Source of the DNA: an uncultured Gemmatimonadales bacterium
GTDB lineage: Bacteria; Gemmatimonadota; Gemmatimonadetes; Longimicrobiales; Gaopeijiaceae
Length of the DNA: 64,000 nt
Assembly: GCA_937919655.1 (NCBI GenBank)
Contig: CALFPJ010000026.1
Span: 1-64,000, forward strand
Reading direction: 5' to 3'
Below, piece after piece: positions 8,191 through 16,255 of the stretch. The notes beneath the pieces were generated by a model that did no database searches, was not told the DNA's origin, and saw nothing but the letters and a program-made list of their open reading frames with translations. Made by a program: the position numbers and the translations under genes. Position 1 is the stretch's first letter, and every line of letters begins with the position of its first letter.

Positions 8191-9062
8191 TACCGGGGAC
8201 GCCGCATGACCAGCTCCGGCGTCCGATTCCGATACGCCTGGTACTCAGGGTCCTCCCCCCATTTCGCTTGGGCTCTTTCCTCAAGCAGCGGAATCCCGCT
8301 CACGCGCGTGAGCAGGAGATACACGAAGAGGGGTGAGACCAGCGTGACGTATTGCCACCCGGCAAGCTCCGGATAAGCGATGATCGCCACACCGACCCAC
8401 AGCACGATTTCGCCGAAGTAGTTGGGGTGGCGCGACCATGCCCACAGCCCGCTCTGGATGAAGCGACCTCGGTTTTCGGGATCGGTACGGAAGCGCCGCT
8501 TCTGGCGATCCGCGACGACCTCAATGGCGAAGCCGACGGCCCAGATCAGTGCGCCGACCAGCGCGGCTCCCCCCAGTGGGCGCACCCCTTCGCTGGTGAT
8601 CGCGGCCAAAGCGCACGCCAGGGTGAGAAAGACCCATAAACCCTGGAGCGTCCAGGCGCCCAGAAAGCGCGAAAAGCTCGTCTTCAACTCATCAAAGCGG
8701 CCATCTTTGCCCTCCCGGTTGATCCGAGAGAACAAGAAGGTCCCCAACCGGATGGCCCAGACCAGAACCAGAGCAGCCAGCAGGAGCGAGCGCGGATCCG
8801 TGGCGGCTGTCGCCAAGAGCGCGGTCCCGATAACCGTGACGTAGGTGAGGCTCCCAGCCAGGTCGAAGAAGCGCTCTGTCTGGGCGAGGTACGAAGGCAC
8901 GAAGACGACCCAGTTGATGACGAATGCGAGAAGTCCGCACAGGGCGAAAACCGGCACGCCACCTGCGCTGACCCCGCCCTGGCTTCCCGCCCAGGCGACG
9001 GCGGCGCCCACCGCTATGATCGCGGGGACGGCCATCAAGGCGCGTTGTCCGGGCTGGTTCAT
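8190..9062 (-). CDS. DUF1295 membrane protein (steroid 5-alpha-reductase-like)
   Basis: A 290-residue integral membrane protein of COG3752. The C-terminal half has the NADPH-binding region of the isoprenylcysteine methyltransferase/steroid reductase superfamily: GRFIQSGLWAWSRHPNYFGEIVLWVG near residues 204-229, then LEERAQAKWGEDPEYQAYR. At least seven hydrophobic segments precede and surround it. Its stop/start overlap with the photolyase gene (4 nt) and with the MFS gene (1 nt) places it in the photolyase operon. A reductive step on a membrane lipid or isoprenoid is plausible; the substrate is unknown. Confidence 0.85.
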   Translation of the reverse strand: MNQPGQRALMAVPAIIAVGAAVAWAGSQGGVSAGGVPVFALCGLLAFVINWVVFVPSYLAQTERFFDLAGSLTYVTVIGTALLATAATDPRSLLLAALVLVWAIRLGTFLFSRINREGKDGRFDELKTSFSRFLGAWTLQGLWVFLTLACALAAITSEGVRPLGGAALVGALIWAVGFAIEVVADRQKRRFRTDPENRGRFIQSGLWAWSRHPNYFGEIVLWVGVAIIAYPELAGWQYVTLVSPLFVYLLLTRVSGIPLLEERAQAKWGEDPEYQAYRNRTPELVMRRPR

Positions 9063-10564
9063 GGTCGTCCCCTCGGATCATATGCAGCGTGCGCACCGGG
9101 CCGCCGATCGGCCCATTTCGCCAGGTACTGTTCCAAATCGACCTTCCGTCGGGTCGACTTCGATGTCATGGAGCGAACCTTCCCAAAGACGGGTCGCTCC
9201 GGCCATCCGCGGTCGAATCGACCCATGACCCAGAAGATACCGCTGTCTGAGTTCGGATCTCGCCCATCGATGGCATAGCGGTTGTTCAGTTCGATCATCA
9301 CGTCCAGAGCCTCACGGGGATGCTCCGTCCACTCCAGGATCTTCTTGCCCCACAACATCCGCAGGTAGTTGTGGATGCGTCCCTCCTGCACCAGCTGCCT
9401 TTGCGCGGCGTTCCACAGGTCGTCGTGGGTCTCAGCGCCGGCGAATTTCCCTAGGGAGTACGTATACTCTCGGCGGTCCGCGACGTGATCTTCGAGTGTG
9501 TTTCGGGCCCATTCCGGTAGCGCCTCATAGCGCGCACCGTCCGGTTGATGCGCGCTGTATCCGTAACCCAACTCGCGCCATGTGATCAGCTGGTCCAGGA
9601 AGGCCTCGGCCGGTTCGCTCATGCCCCACCATCCATTCCGGCGACCGTCGGCCTTTTCGGAAAGCCTGAGCGGGCTCCATCCCTCCGCGTCTATGACCGC
9701 CTGGAAGACCTCGTGGCTCGACAGGTGCCCGTAGTGCAGCCATGGGGACAGCCCACTGGCCCCGTCTCGATCCGGATGGTTACGGTCCTCGAAATACCGG
9801 GGGAGTCGGTCACGCACGAAACCGTTCAGCGCGGCCCGGCCTGCCGCGGCGCCGCCGACCCAGGACGTCGCCGCCACGGAGTGATCGATGGGCAGGGTGC
9901 TGACGAAGTCTCTCGACTCGAGTTCGGCCGCGCTCGCGGGCGACCACCGGTCGAGGATCGGCTCCGGGAGCGAGGCGAGCTTCAGTAGGTCGAGTTGGCT
10001 CAGCGGGGCACGCGACGGTGCGTCCCCAAGGTGTTCCGGCAACGACTTGTGCAAAAATCGGCGAAAATGATACGCCGCCGTAAATGTGCGCTCCGCGGCA
10101 CGGAGAGGCAGTAGCCCACAGCTGTCGACGGCTTGAACGCCCACACCTTCCAGGCGCCCCGCTGCCTGGAGGAGCCGCCCGTTCAAAAAGACCGGGGAAT
10201 CGTCGGTGACCACGAAACACGCCGATGCCGCCAACGAAGAAAGGAGCCCACGCCCGGAGCCGCGTCGCCGCTCAACGTACGGGTAGTAAGCGACCGACGT
10301 GTGAGAGAGCGCTTCCCGATGCTCGCCCATCCCGTCCAGGAGCGCCTGGTGGTGGCGGTCCGAGGCCCATGGGTACGCGACAGACACGGCTTCGAAGATG
10401 AGGAGCGGCTTTCCCAGGCTCTTGGCCAGGTGCAACGCGTGGTCGAGCGCAAAATTCCACTCGAGGCGGCGCGTCGCCGTCATCCAATACAGGACGAACG
10501 ACCCCTCCGCGCGCGGAGGCGCGTCGACCAGCTGTCGAATGCGGATCGCGGGCACCTTCCTCAT
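9059..10564 (-). CDS. Class II cyclobutane-pyrimidine-dimer photolyase
   Basis: A 501-residue FAD photolyase that repairs UV-induced pyrimidine dimers using blue light. The N-terminal Rossmann antenna domain begins with SFVLYWMTATRRLEWNFAL; class II markers in the C-terminal FAD domain are EAFLDQLITWRELGY, and LWNAAQRQLVQEGRIHNYLRMLWGKKILEW (about residues 387-416). Length fits class II (450-500). Second gene of its operon, overlapping both neighbours by 4 nt. With folE and BLUF nearby on the opposite strand, this marks the region as light-responsive. Confidence 0.95.
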   Translation of the reverse strand: MRKVPAIRIRQLVDAPPRAEGSFVLYWMTATRRLEWNFALDHALHLAKSLGKPLLIFEAVSVAYPWASDRHHQALLDGMGEHREALSHTSVAYYPYVERRRGSGRGLLSSLAASACFVVTDDSPVFLNGRLLQAAGRLEGVGVQAVDSCGLLPLRAAERTFTAAYHFRRFLHKSLPEHLGDAPSRAPLSQLDLLKLASLPEPILDRWSPASAAELESRDFVSTLPIDHSVAATSWVGGAAAGRAALNGFVRDRLPRYFEDRNHPDRDGASGLSPWLHYGHLSSHEVFQAVIDAEGWSPLRLSEKADGRRNGWWGMSEPAEAFLDQLITWRELGYGYSAHQPDGARYEALPEWARNTLEDHVADRREYTYSLGKFAGAETHDDLWNAAQRQLVQEGRIHNYLRMLWGKKILEWTEHPREALDVMIELNNRYAIDGRDPNSDSGIFWVMGRFDRGWPERPVFGKVRSMTSKSTRRKVDLEQYLAKWADRRPGAHAAYDPRGRP

Positions 10565-12048
10565 GAGGCGCCCTGGTCTGACGTCAACGCATCCCGTGCG
10601 ATGGCGTTCACGAGGTCACTGAAGATACGGGCGTGCAGCGGGTAGATGCCGTACCAATAGAGCCACCCGAAGAATCCGGTGGGGGCGAAGAACGCCGTTT
10701 GGACGAGTCGCGTCTGGTCGCCTTCCGGGATCGCCTCGAACTGCAGCCAGGCCCGACCTGGGACCTTCATCTCAGCGCGCAAACGCAGAAGGGAGGAGGG
10801 CTGATACTCCTCCACGCGCCAGAAGTCCAAAGCCTCTCCGGGATAGAGCACCAGCGGGTCGCGCCTGCCACGCCGGAGCCCCGGACCGCCCACGATCTGG
10901 TCGATGACGCCCCGCACCTTCCACGCCCAATTCCACACCAGCCAACCGCGCGCTCCGCCGAGACTGGAGAACGCCGCGAACACGGCGGCGGCGGGCGCAT
11001 CCACGAGCTTGGAGCGGATCTCGCGCACCACACCTTCTTTGTCTTCGAGGCGGACCTTCGGGCTGTTCGGGCCGCCGGCGACGCTCCAGCGCGTCGCGAC
11101 CTCGCCGGCCTCGGTGTGGGCCAGCGCACTCGACACCGCGGCGACGTACGACTCCGGCTCGATCTCGGGGAAGAGCGCGCGGGCACGGGTCGTGTCGCCG
11201 ACCACGGGCTGAACGACCCCCTGGACGAGGGGCACTGCCAGACAGTTGGGGATCGGTGTGACCAGGCCCACCCAGAGCGCAGCGAGCGACGGCGCCAGCA
11301 CGGGGACCGGGATGATCAACCGGGGCAGGCCACGCACCTCCGCGTACCGCTCCATCATGGCTTTGAAGGTCAGGCGATCCGACCCGATATCGATTACACC
11401 GAGCGAGTCGGCACGCCCCACCGCCGCCACGAGGTACGACAGCGCGTCTCGAATCGCGATCGGCTGCACTTCGTTGAGAATCCACTTGGGCGCGATCATC
11501 GCCGGGAGGCGTTCGGTCAGATACCGGACCATCTCGAAGGAGGCCGAGCCGCCGCCAATGATCGGGCCGGCGCGGAACTCGGTGACCGGCAGCCCGGCAT
11601 GGAGAATCGAGCCGATTTCAGCTCGGCTGCGCAGGTGCTCGGATGTCGTCTGCGACGCCTCGGTCTCGGGCAGAATCCCGCCGAGATAGATGAGCTGATC
11701 CAGTGCCACGCCGGCCGCGACGAAATTGCGCGCGGCTCGGCGATCGGTCTCGGCGAAGTCGTCTCCGGAACACATCGAGTGCACCAGGTAGTAGGCCACC
11801 GAGACGCCGTCCAACGCTGCAGCGAGTGACCCTATATCCATCAGGTCGGCCTCTACGATTTCCACGCTCGGCCCCCAAGATCTCGCGCTCGCCCGTTTCG
11901 CATCCCGGGCCATCACTCGCACCGCGTGCCCCGCGTCCAGCAGCTCTTGCACGAGTCGGCCTCCCACGTACCCGGTAGCGCCGGTGACCAATACCGGACG
12001 CCTGGACTTGAATAGGCCGTCTTGAGTCCTATGCTCGCGGGGCATCAT
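10561..12048 (-). CDS. NAD(P)-binding SDR/NmrA-like protein fused to a DUF2867 (SRPBCC-like) domain
   Basis: A 495-residue two-domain protein. The N-terminal atypical short-chain dehydrogenase domain shows PVLVTGATGYVGGRLVQELL (residues 18-37); from about residue 315 a DUF2867 domain follows, with LVWNWAWKVRGVIDQIVGGPG and the terminal FGWLYWYGIYPLHARIFSDLV. This architecture is common beside photolyases and TspO/DUF2177 genes, but its reaction is unproven. First gene of the photolyase operon. Two adjacent ATGs (12048, 12045) are possible starts; no strong ribosome site is seen. A perfect TATAAT lies upstream at 12097-12092 on this strand. Confidence 0.88.
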   Translation of the reverse strand: MMPREHRTQDGLFKSRRPVLVTGATGYVGGRLVQELLDAGHAVRVMARDAKRASARSWGPSVEIVEADLMDIGSLAAALDGVSVAYYLVHSMCSGDDFAETDRRAARNFVAAGVALDQLIYLGGILPETEASQTTSEHLRSRAEIGSILHAGLPVTEFRAGPIIGGGSASFEMVRYLTERLPAMIAPKWILNEVQPIAIRDALSYLVAAVGRADSLGVIDIGSDRLTFKAMMERYAEVRGLPRLIIPVPVLAPSLAALWVGLVTPIPNCLAVPLVQGVVQPVVGDTTRARALFPEIEPESYVAAVSSALAHTEAGEVATRWSVAGGPNSPKVRLEDKEGVVREIRSKLVDAPAAAVFAAFSSLGGARGWLVWNWAWKVRGVIDQIVGGPGLRRGRRDPLVLYPGEALDFWRVEEYQPSSLLRLRAEMKVPGRAWLQFEAIPEGDQTRLVQTAFFAPTGFFGWLYWYGIYPLHARIFSDLVNAIARDALTSDQGAS

Positions 12049-12055
12049 TCGTCAC

Positions 12056-12149
12056 TTGTCTAAGGACTGCACAAAGTTCGCATCCAAAAATATTATAAGT
12101 TGGCGGGATGTACAAGCATTGTTAAGCTTTTGTCTAACAAATTGTTTAA
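12056..12149. promoter_or_regulatory. Divergent promoter region with 11-bp repeat array (CarH/LitR-like operator)
   Basis: Between two divergent genes an AT-rich 120-bp region holds ATGTACAA (12108), TTGTTAAG (12119), TTGTCTAA (12130) and TTGTTTAA (12142), that is nTGTnnAn-like sites at 11, 11 and 12 bp steps. Two more, TTGTCTAA (12056) and CTGCACAA (12067), are also 11 bp apart. For the leftward photolyase operon a perfect TATAAT lies at 12097-12092 and the array covers the place of its -35 box, which has no consensus match. This is the geometry known for CarH operators, where B12-bound repressor leaves DNA in light. Confidence 0.6.
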
Positions 12150-12170
12150 TCCACGGTACGGGCGCCTTCT

Positions 12171-12692
12171 ATGACGAACACAGAGACCCTTCTCGCTCTC
12201 GCGGAGATCTGCGCCGCGTTCGCGGGCTTCGCCGCCCTTGTAAGCGCCTTGCGCCGCGACCGCGGAGCCATCGCTGAAGCCGTGCACGATCTCCTGAGGC
12301 TGCGACTCGTCATTGCCAGCAGCGTCGCAGGGGTGGCTGCGGCGCTGATCCCCGTGGGCCTCGCGGGGTATGGCCTGGACATCGACCTGACGTGGAGGCT
12401 CGCGGCGCTGGTCTTCCTGATCTTCGACAACGGGATCATCGTCTCCTTCCTGGGCGCCTACGGCCCCGTGAAGGCAATCGTGAAGCCGGACCGCCTGGCC
12501 ATCGCCGTCGTGTCTTCACTCGAGGTGGTGGAACAGTCGAGCCTCGCGCTCGTCCTCTTTGGATTGTGGACCGAGAATGCTCCTGCGCTCTATGTCACGG
12601 CCCTGATCGCGAACATCTGTCAGGCCGGTTTCATCTTCGTGCGTTTCGTAGGCTCGGCGTTGCACCACGAAAACCAACTCTTTGAAGGCTGA
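12171..12692 (+). CDS. Small integral membrane protein of unknown function
   Basis: A 173-residue protein with four or five hydrophobic helices (about 8-26, 42-66, 75-95, 105-125, 140-160) and no recognised domain. The opening LAEICAAFAGFAALVSALRRD is reminiscent of a small family of uncharacterised bacterial membrane proteins. It is transcribed divergently from the photolyase operon across the repeat-bearing control region, so it may belong to the same regulon. Ribosome site is poor. Function not assigned. Confidence 0.75.
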   Translation: MTNTETLLALAEICAAFAGFAALVSALRRDRGAIAEAVHDLLRLRLVIASSVAGVAAALIPVGLAGYGLDIDLTWRLAALVFLIFDNGIIVSFLGAYGPVKAIVKPDRLAIAVVSSLEVVEQSSLALVLFGLWTENAPALYVTALIANICQAGFIFVRFVGSALHHENQLFEG

Positions 12693-12778
12693 CCCGCAGA
12701 CACTCGCGCCGAAGCCACCCCTGGCCCGAGAGGTATGCTTTCCTGGGGCGCTTGTTCCGAAGGTCGATTGAGATATGT

Positions 12779-12802
12779 TTGTCTAAGAAAATACCTATAC
12801 AA
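12779..12802 (+). promoter_or_regulatory. TTGT...ACAA element upstream of the DUF5916 gene
   Basis: TTGTCTAA at 12779-12786 is an exact third copy of the octamer in the photolyase control region; CTATACAA at 12795-12802 matches the CarH half-site nTnTACAn. Together they frame a TTGT-N16-ACAA inverted pair in the 43 bp before the start codon at 12822. TATACA (12796-12801) could serve as a -10 box but has no good -35. Confidence 0.4.
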
Positions 12803-12821
12803 CACTTGGACCTATAAAGAA

Positions 12822-15215
12822 ATGGTCAAGATCGTCCTTGCGTTCGCGCTCTCCATCCAGATGCAAGTCCCTCCCGATGGGTCCGAGGTACCGCCCGCGG
12901 CCGCGAGCGGTCCGCACGCCGCCGCGAGCGGTCCGCACGCCGCCGGCATGTCCTACGACGGGTCCGCGCGACAGCTCGATATCGAGGCGCCGCGCATCAT
13001 GGACCCCCGCATCGCCATCGACGGGCGACTGGACGACGCAGCGTGGGCCGATGCCGCCGTCCTGACCGGCTTCACGCAGTTCGATCCGATCGAAGGTGCC
13101 CCAGCCTCGGAGCGCACCGAGGTGCGAGTGATCGTCGCAGCGGACGCGGTCTACTTCTCCGTGCGGGCCCTCGACTCGAGCGGCGGCGTGCGCGCAACGT
13201 TGACGGACCGTGACGGTTACGGTCGCTCCGATGACTACGTGCGCTTCATCCTGGACACCTTCAACGACCAGCGACGCGCCTACGTGTTCATGGTGAACCC
13301 ACTCGGCGTGCAGGGCGACGGCCTCTGGGTGGAAGGACGGGGAGGCCGAGGCGGACCTATCGATTGGTCGCCGGACTTTCTTTGGGAGTCCGCCGGACGC
13401 GTGGACGCCCATGGGTACTCAGCCGAGCTGAAGATTCCCTTCAAATCGATGCGTTTTCCGGACGCCGACGTGCAGGACTGGGGCCTACAGATCCAACGGT
13501 CGATTCGCCGTACCGGGTACGAGCAGTCGTGGGCCCCCATCACGCGGGACGAGGCCAACGGCCTGGCGCAGTCCGGATCGATCCGGGCCCTAGAAGGCAT
13601 CGATCCGGGGATGTTCCTCGAGTTCAACCCAACCATGGTGGGATCGAAGTCAGGCCGATGGGACGACAACCTGGGTCAGTTCGCGAGGGGATCGTCCAAT
13701 GGAGAGTTCGGGCTCAACGTCGCGTACGGCCTGACGTCGAACCTCACTCTGGACGGCACGCTCAACCCGGACTTCAGTCAGGTCGAGGCCGATGCGGGCC
13801 AGATCGTGGTTAACGAACGATTCGCACTGTTCCTTCGTGAGCAGCGGCCCTTCTTCTTGGAAGGAGCCGACATCTTCTCGATGCCCAAGCAGATCGTCTA
13901 CACGCGCTCGATCGTGAATCCTGTCGGAGCCGCGAAGCTCTCCGGCAAAATCGGCGCGTTCAACGTCGCCTACCTCGGCGCTGTGGACGAACTGAACGGT
14001 GGCGCCTCCAGCCCCGTGGTGAACCTCCTGCGGGTGAAGCGGGACCTGGGCCGCACTTCGACCATGGGCGCGGTCTACACGGACCGCACCGAGTCCGGGG
14101 ACGGGTTCAACCGCGTGCTGGGCGCGGATGCCCGACTCGTGCTGGGCGGGCGCTATACCGTGGAGATGATGGCGGCCGGAAGCGCGGATGGCGCAGGCGG
14201 GGCGCCCACCAACTGGGGCTCGCTCTTCACTGCGAGCGTCAACCGTGCGAGCCGCTCCCTCTCCATGAGCGCCTCGTTCGAAGACGTCGGAGCAGGCTTC
14301 CGCGCGGGGAGCGGCTTCATTCGCCGCACCGGCGTTACGCAGTTCGAGGCGCGAACGGGTTACACATTCCGCGGCAAGCGCGGCGCACTGTTGGAGCAGT
14401 TGAGTCCGTCCATCGAGGTGCAGGGCTACTGGGATCGAGACGACTTCTGGGCCGGCAGGGGAACGCAAGAGCGCGAAGTGAACGCCTCCCTGAACGCGTC
14501 GCTGCGCGACAACATCGGGGGCTACCTGAACTACCGCCGGAGTGACTTCGACTTCGCTCCGTCCTACTATGCCGGCTTCGGGAGTGGCTCGAACCCCGAC
14601 AACCTCGCCCCGATCTCTTCGGATCGATCGCTCTACTCGGGCCTCGAGTCGTTCAGTGTGCGCTCGTGGATCAGCAGCTGGGAGCGGGTGCGCCCCTCCT
14701 TCGGAGCCTCCGTGTCGGACACCCCCATCTTCTCCAGCGGTGTTCCGGTGGATCTGGGGCGCACCTGGAGTGCCGACGCATCGTTGACGCTGGTTCCCAA
14801 CGGACAGTTCCAGGCCACACTCGGGGCGCGGCATGTGAAGATCTTCCGGCAGCGAGACGACTCGGAGTACTCGTCGGCAACGATCCCGCGCCTACAGCTG
14901 CGCTACCAGCTGTCCCGGGCCCTGTTCATTCGTGGGGTCGGGGAGTATTCCAGCCAGGTCCGCGGCAACGTGCTGGACCCGGTCACGGGACAACAGGTCT
15001 ATAGTTGCTCGGCCAATACGTGTTCGGCTCGCACAGGCTCCGATGCGCACGACTTCGGGATCGAGACGCTGCTCGCCTATGAACCGTCTCCGGGCACCGT
15101 CTTTTTCCTAGGCTACACTCGCCAGTGGGACGACACGTCCGGCTTCCGCTTCCAGGATGTCCGCGCCGACGCCGACGGCCTCTTCGTGAAGCTCAGCTAC
15201 CGGTTCCGGATGTAG
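12822..15215 (+). CDS. Outer-membrane DUF5916 protein with CBM9-like N-terminal domain
   Basis: A 797-residue exported protein. After a short signal peptide and an Ala/Pro linker, residues about 45-200 resemble a carbohydrate-binding family 9 fold (IDGRLDDAAWADAAVLTGF), followed by the DUF5916 beta-barrel with its hallmark TLNPDFSQVEADAGQIVVNERFALF and REQRPFFLEGADIF. It ends LSYRFRM, typical of outer-membrane strands. The start at 12822 is chosen over 12735 because it begins the signal sequence. Role unknown; these proteins are frequent in Gemmatimonadota and Bacteroidota and may bind glycans or peptides. Confidence 0.85.
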   Translation: MVKIVLAFALSIQMQVPPDGSEVPPAAASGPHAAASGPHAAGMSYDGSARQLDIEAPRIMDPRIAIDGRLDDAAWADAAVLTGFTQFDPIEGAPASERTEVRVIVAADAVYFSVRALDSSGGVRATLTDRDGYGRSDDYVRFILDTFNDQRRAYVFMVNPLGVQGDGLWVEGRGGRGGPIDWSPDFLWESAGRVDAHGYSAELKIPFKSMRFPDADVQDWGLQIQRSIRRTGYEQSWAPITRDEANGLAQSGSIRALEGIDPGMFLEFNPTMVGSKSGRWDDNLGQFARGSSNGEFGLNVAYGLTSNLTLDGTLNPDFSQVEADAGQIVVNERFALFLREQRPFFLEGADIFSMPKQIVYTRSIVNPVGAAKLSGKIGAFNVAYLGAVDELNGGASSPVVNLLRVKRDLGRTSTMGAVYTDRTESGDGFNRVLGADARLVLGGRYTVEMMAAGSADGAGGAPTNWGSLFTASVNRASRSLSMSASFEDVGAGFRAGSGFIRRTGVTQFEARTGYTFRGKRGALLEQLSPSIEVQGYWDRDDFWAGRGTQEREVNASLNASLRDNIGGYLNYRRSDFDFAPSYYAGFGSGSNPDNLAPISSDRSLYSGLESFSVRSWISSWERVRPSFGASVSDTPIFSSGVPVDLGRTWSADASLTLVPNGQFQATLGARHVKIFRQRDDSEYSSATIPRLQLRYQLSRALFIRGVGEYSSQVRGNVLDPVTGQQVYSCSANTCSARTGSDAHDFGIETLLAYEPSPGTVFFLGYTRQWDDTSGFRFQDVRADADGLFVKLSYRFRM
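12900..12941 (+). repeat. Perfect 21-bp tandem duplication
   Basis: Copies 12900-12920 and 12921-12941 are identical and encode two AASGPHA heptads in the linker after the signal peptide of the DUF5916 protein. In-frame, so length variation between strains would be tolerated. Confidence 0.85.
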
Positions 15216-15559
15216 GCGGGGCGTGGGGCGAAGTACAGCGGCAGCGCTGCCTGCCCCGCGCCAGCCGTACCCGTCTTGGCGAAGCTCGGGATCAAGTTGT
15301 CCGACTCGGTCCAACTGCTGATCAGCCCGCAGGGGGACATCGCCTTCTCCGACGAGGCCGCGCTCGGCACGAACAACTCCTGGGTCTGGCCACTCGCTGC
15401 AGGCTTCAGGATCTTGCCGTAAGGTTCTGATTCGAGAGCAGCTGGGTCGGGGAAAACCGATCCGGCGGCATCGAGGGAGGGCGCGGAAGCGCTCTTCCGC
15501 GATGTTTTTTCGGAAACCCGTGACTCGAAGGGGGTACGCGGGGCCCCCTCCTGAAACAC
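15216..15559 (+). other. Non-genic interval with possible gene remnant
   Basis: No intact gene. In the same frame as the preceding gene but after its stop, codons 15228-15421 read as a protein-like tail (KLGIKLSDSVQLLISPQGD, ending WPLAAGFRILP and TAA) resembling the last strands of an outer-membrane or periplasmic protein. It lacks a start with a ribosome site, so a decayed 3' gene fragment is the simplest reading. A short GGCAGCGCTGCC palindrome lies near 15241-15252. No clear promoter for the ABC genes is visible. Confidence 0.3.
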
Positions 15560-16255
15560 ATGGCTATGCATCAAACCCCCAGCCTAGAGATTCGCGACCT
15601 CCACAAGAGTTACCTGGAGGGCGGGCGCACACATGTGGTTCTGGATGGTGTGGCGTTGACCGTGCAACCCGGCGAACGCGTCGCCGTGTTGGGCCCATCG
15701 GGCTCCGGGAAGAGCACGGTCCTCAACCTGGTGTCCGGCATCGACCGCGCGGACCGGGGCCGAATCAGCGTGGGCGGCGTGCGTGTCGACACCATGTCAG
15801 AGCACGAGCGCACGGTCTTTCGCCGCGAGCAGATCGGGTTCGTCTTCCAGGCCTTCAACCTGATCCCCACGCTGACGGTGCTCGAGAACCTCCTGCTGCC
15901 GCTGGAGCTCAAGGGCTCGCTGGCACATGAGCATAGGGAACGAGCCCAGTCGCTGCTCGACGAGGTGGGCCTCCTGGACCGCGCCGACGCCTTCCCGGAT
16001 CGGCTCTCCGGAGGTGAGCGTCAGCGCATCGCCGTGGCTCGGTCGTTGGTACACCACCCCACGCTGGTGCTGGCCGACGAACCGACCGGCAGCCTGGACG
16101 AGGACCGTGGGGCGCGCATCGTGGACCTGCTCGAGCGCATGACGCAGACCGGCGACGGCAGCCTGCTTCTGGTCACCCACAGCAACGAGCTCGCGGCCCG
16201 CATGGATCGCATCGTTCGGCTCACGCACGGGCGCCTGGTCGAGGACTCGGCTTGA
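15560..16255 (+). CDS. ABC transporter ATP-binding protein (LolD/MacB type)
   Basis: A 231-residue ATPase. Walker [10 protein letters not shown] (about residues 45-53), Q-loop region [22 protein letters not shown], signature [16 protein letters not shown] and Walker [14 protein letters not shown] are all intact. It powers the FtsX-type permease whose gene overlaps its stop by 4 nt. ATG at 15560 or 15566 could be the start; neither has a strong ribosome site. With the permease and the AttH lipoprotein it forms an exporter unit seen in several phyla. Confidence 0.93.
   Translation: MAMHQTPSLEIRDLHKSYLEGGRTHVVLDGVALTVQPGERVAVLGPSGSGKSTVLNLVSGIDRADRGRISVGGVRVDTMSEHERTVFRREQIGFVFQAFNLIPTLTVLENLLLPLELKGSLAHEHRERAQSLLDEVGLLDRADAFPDRLSGGERQRIAVARSLVHHPTLVLADEPTGSLDEDRGARIVDLLERMTQTGDGSLLLVTHSNELAARMDRIVRLTHGRLVEDSA

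Noticed and set aside
13650-14834. 394-codon antisense frame in the DUF5916 gene
   Set aside because: His/Arg/Val-rich shadow typical of high-GC genes; no domain, no ribosome site.
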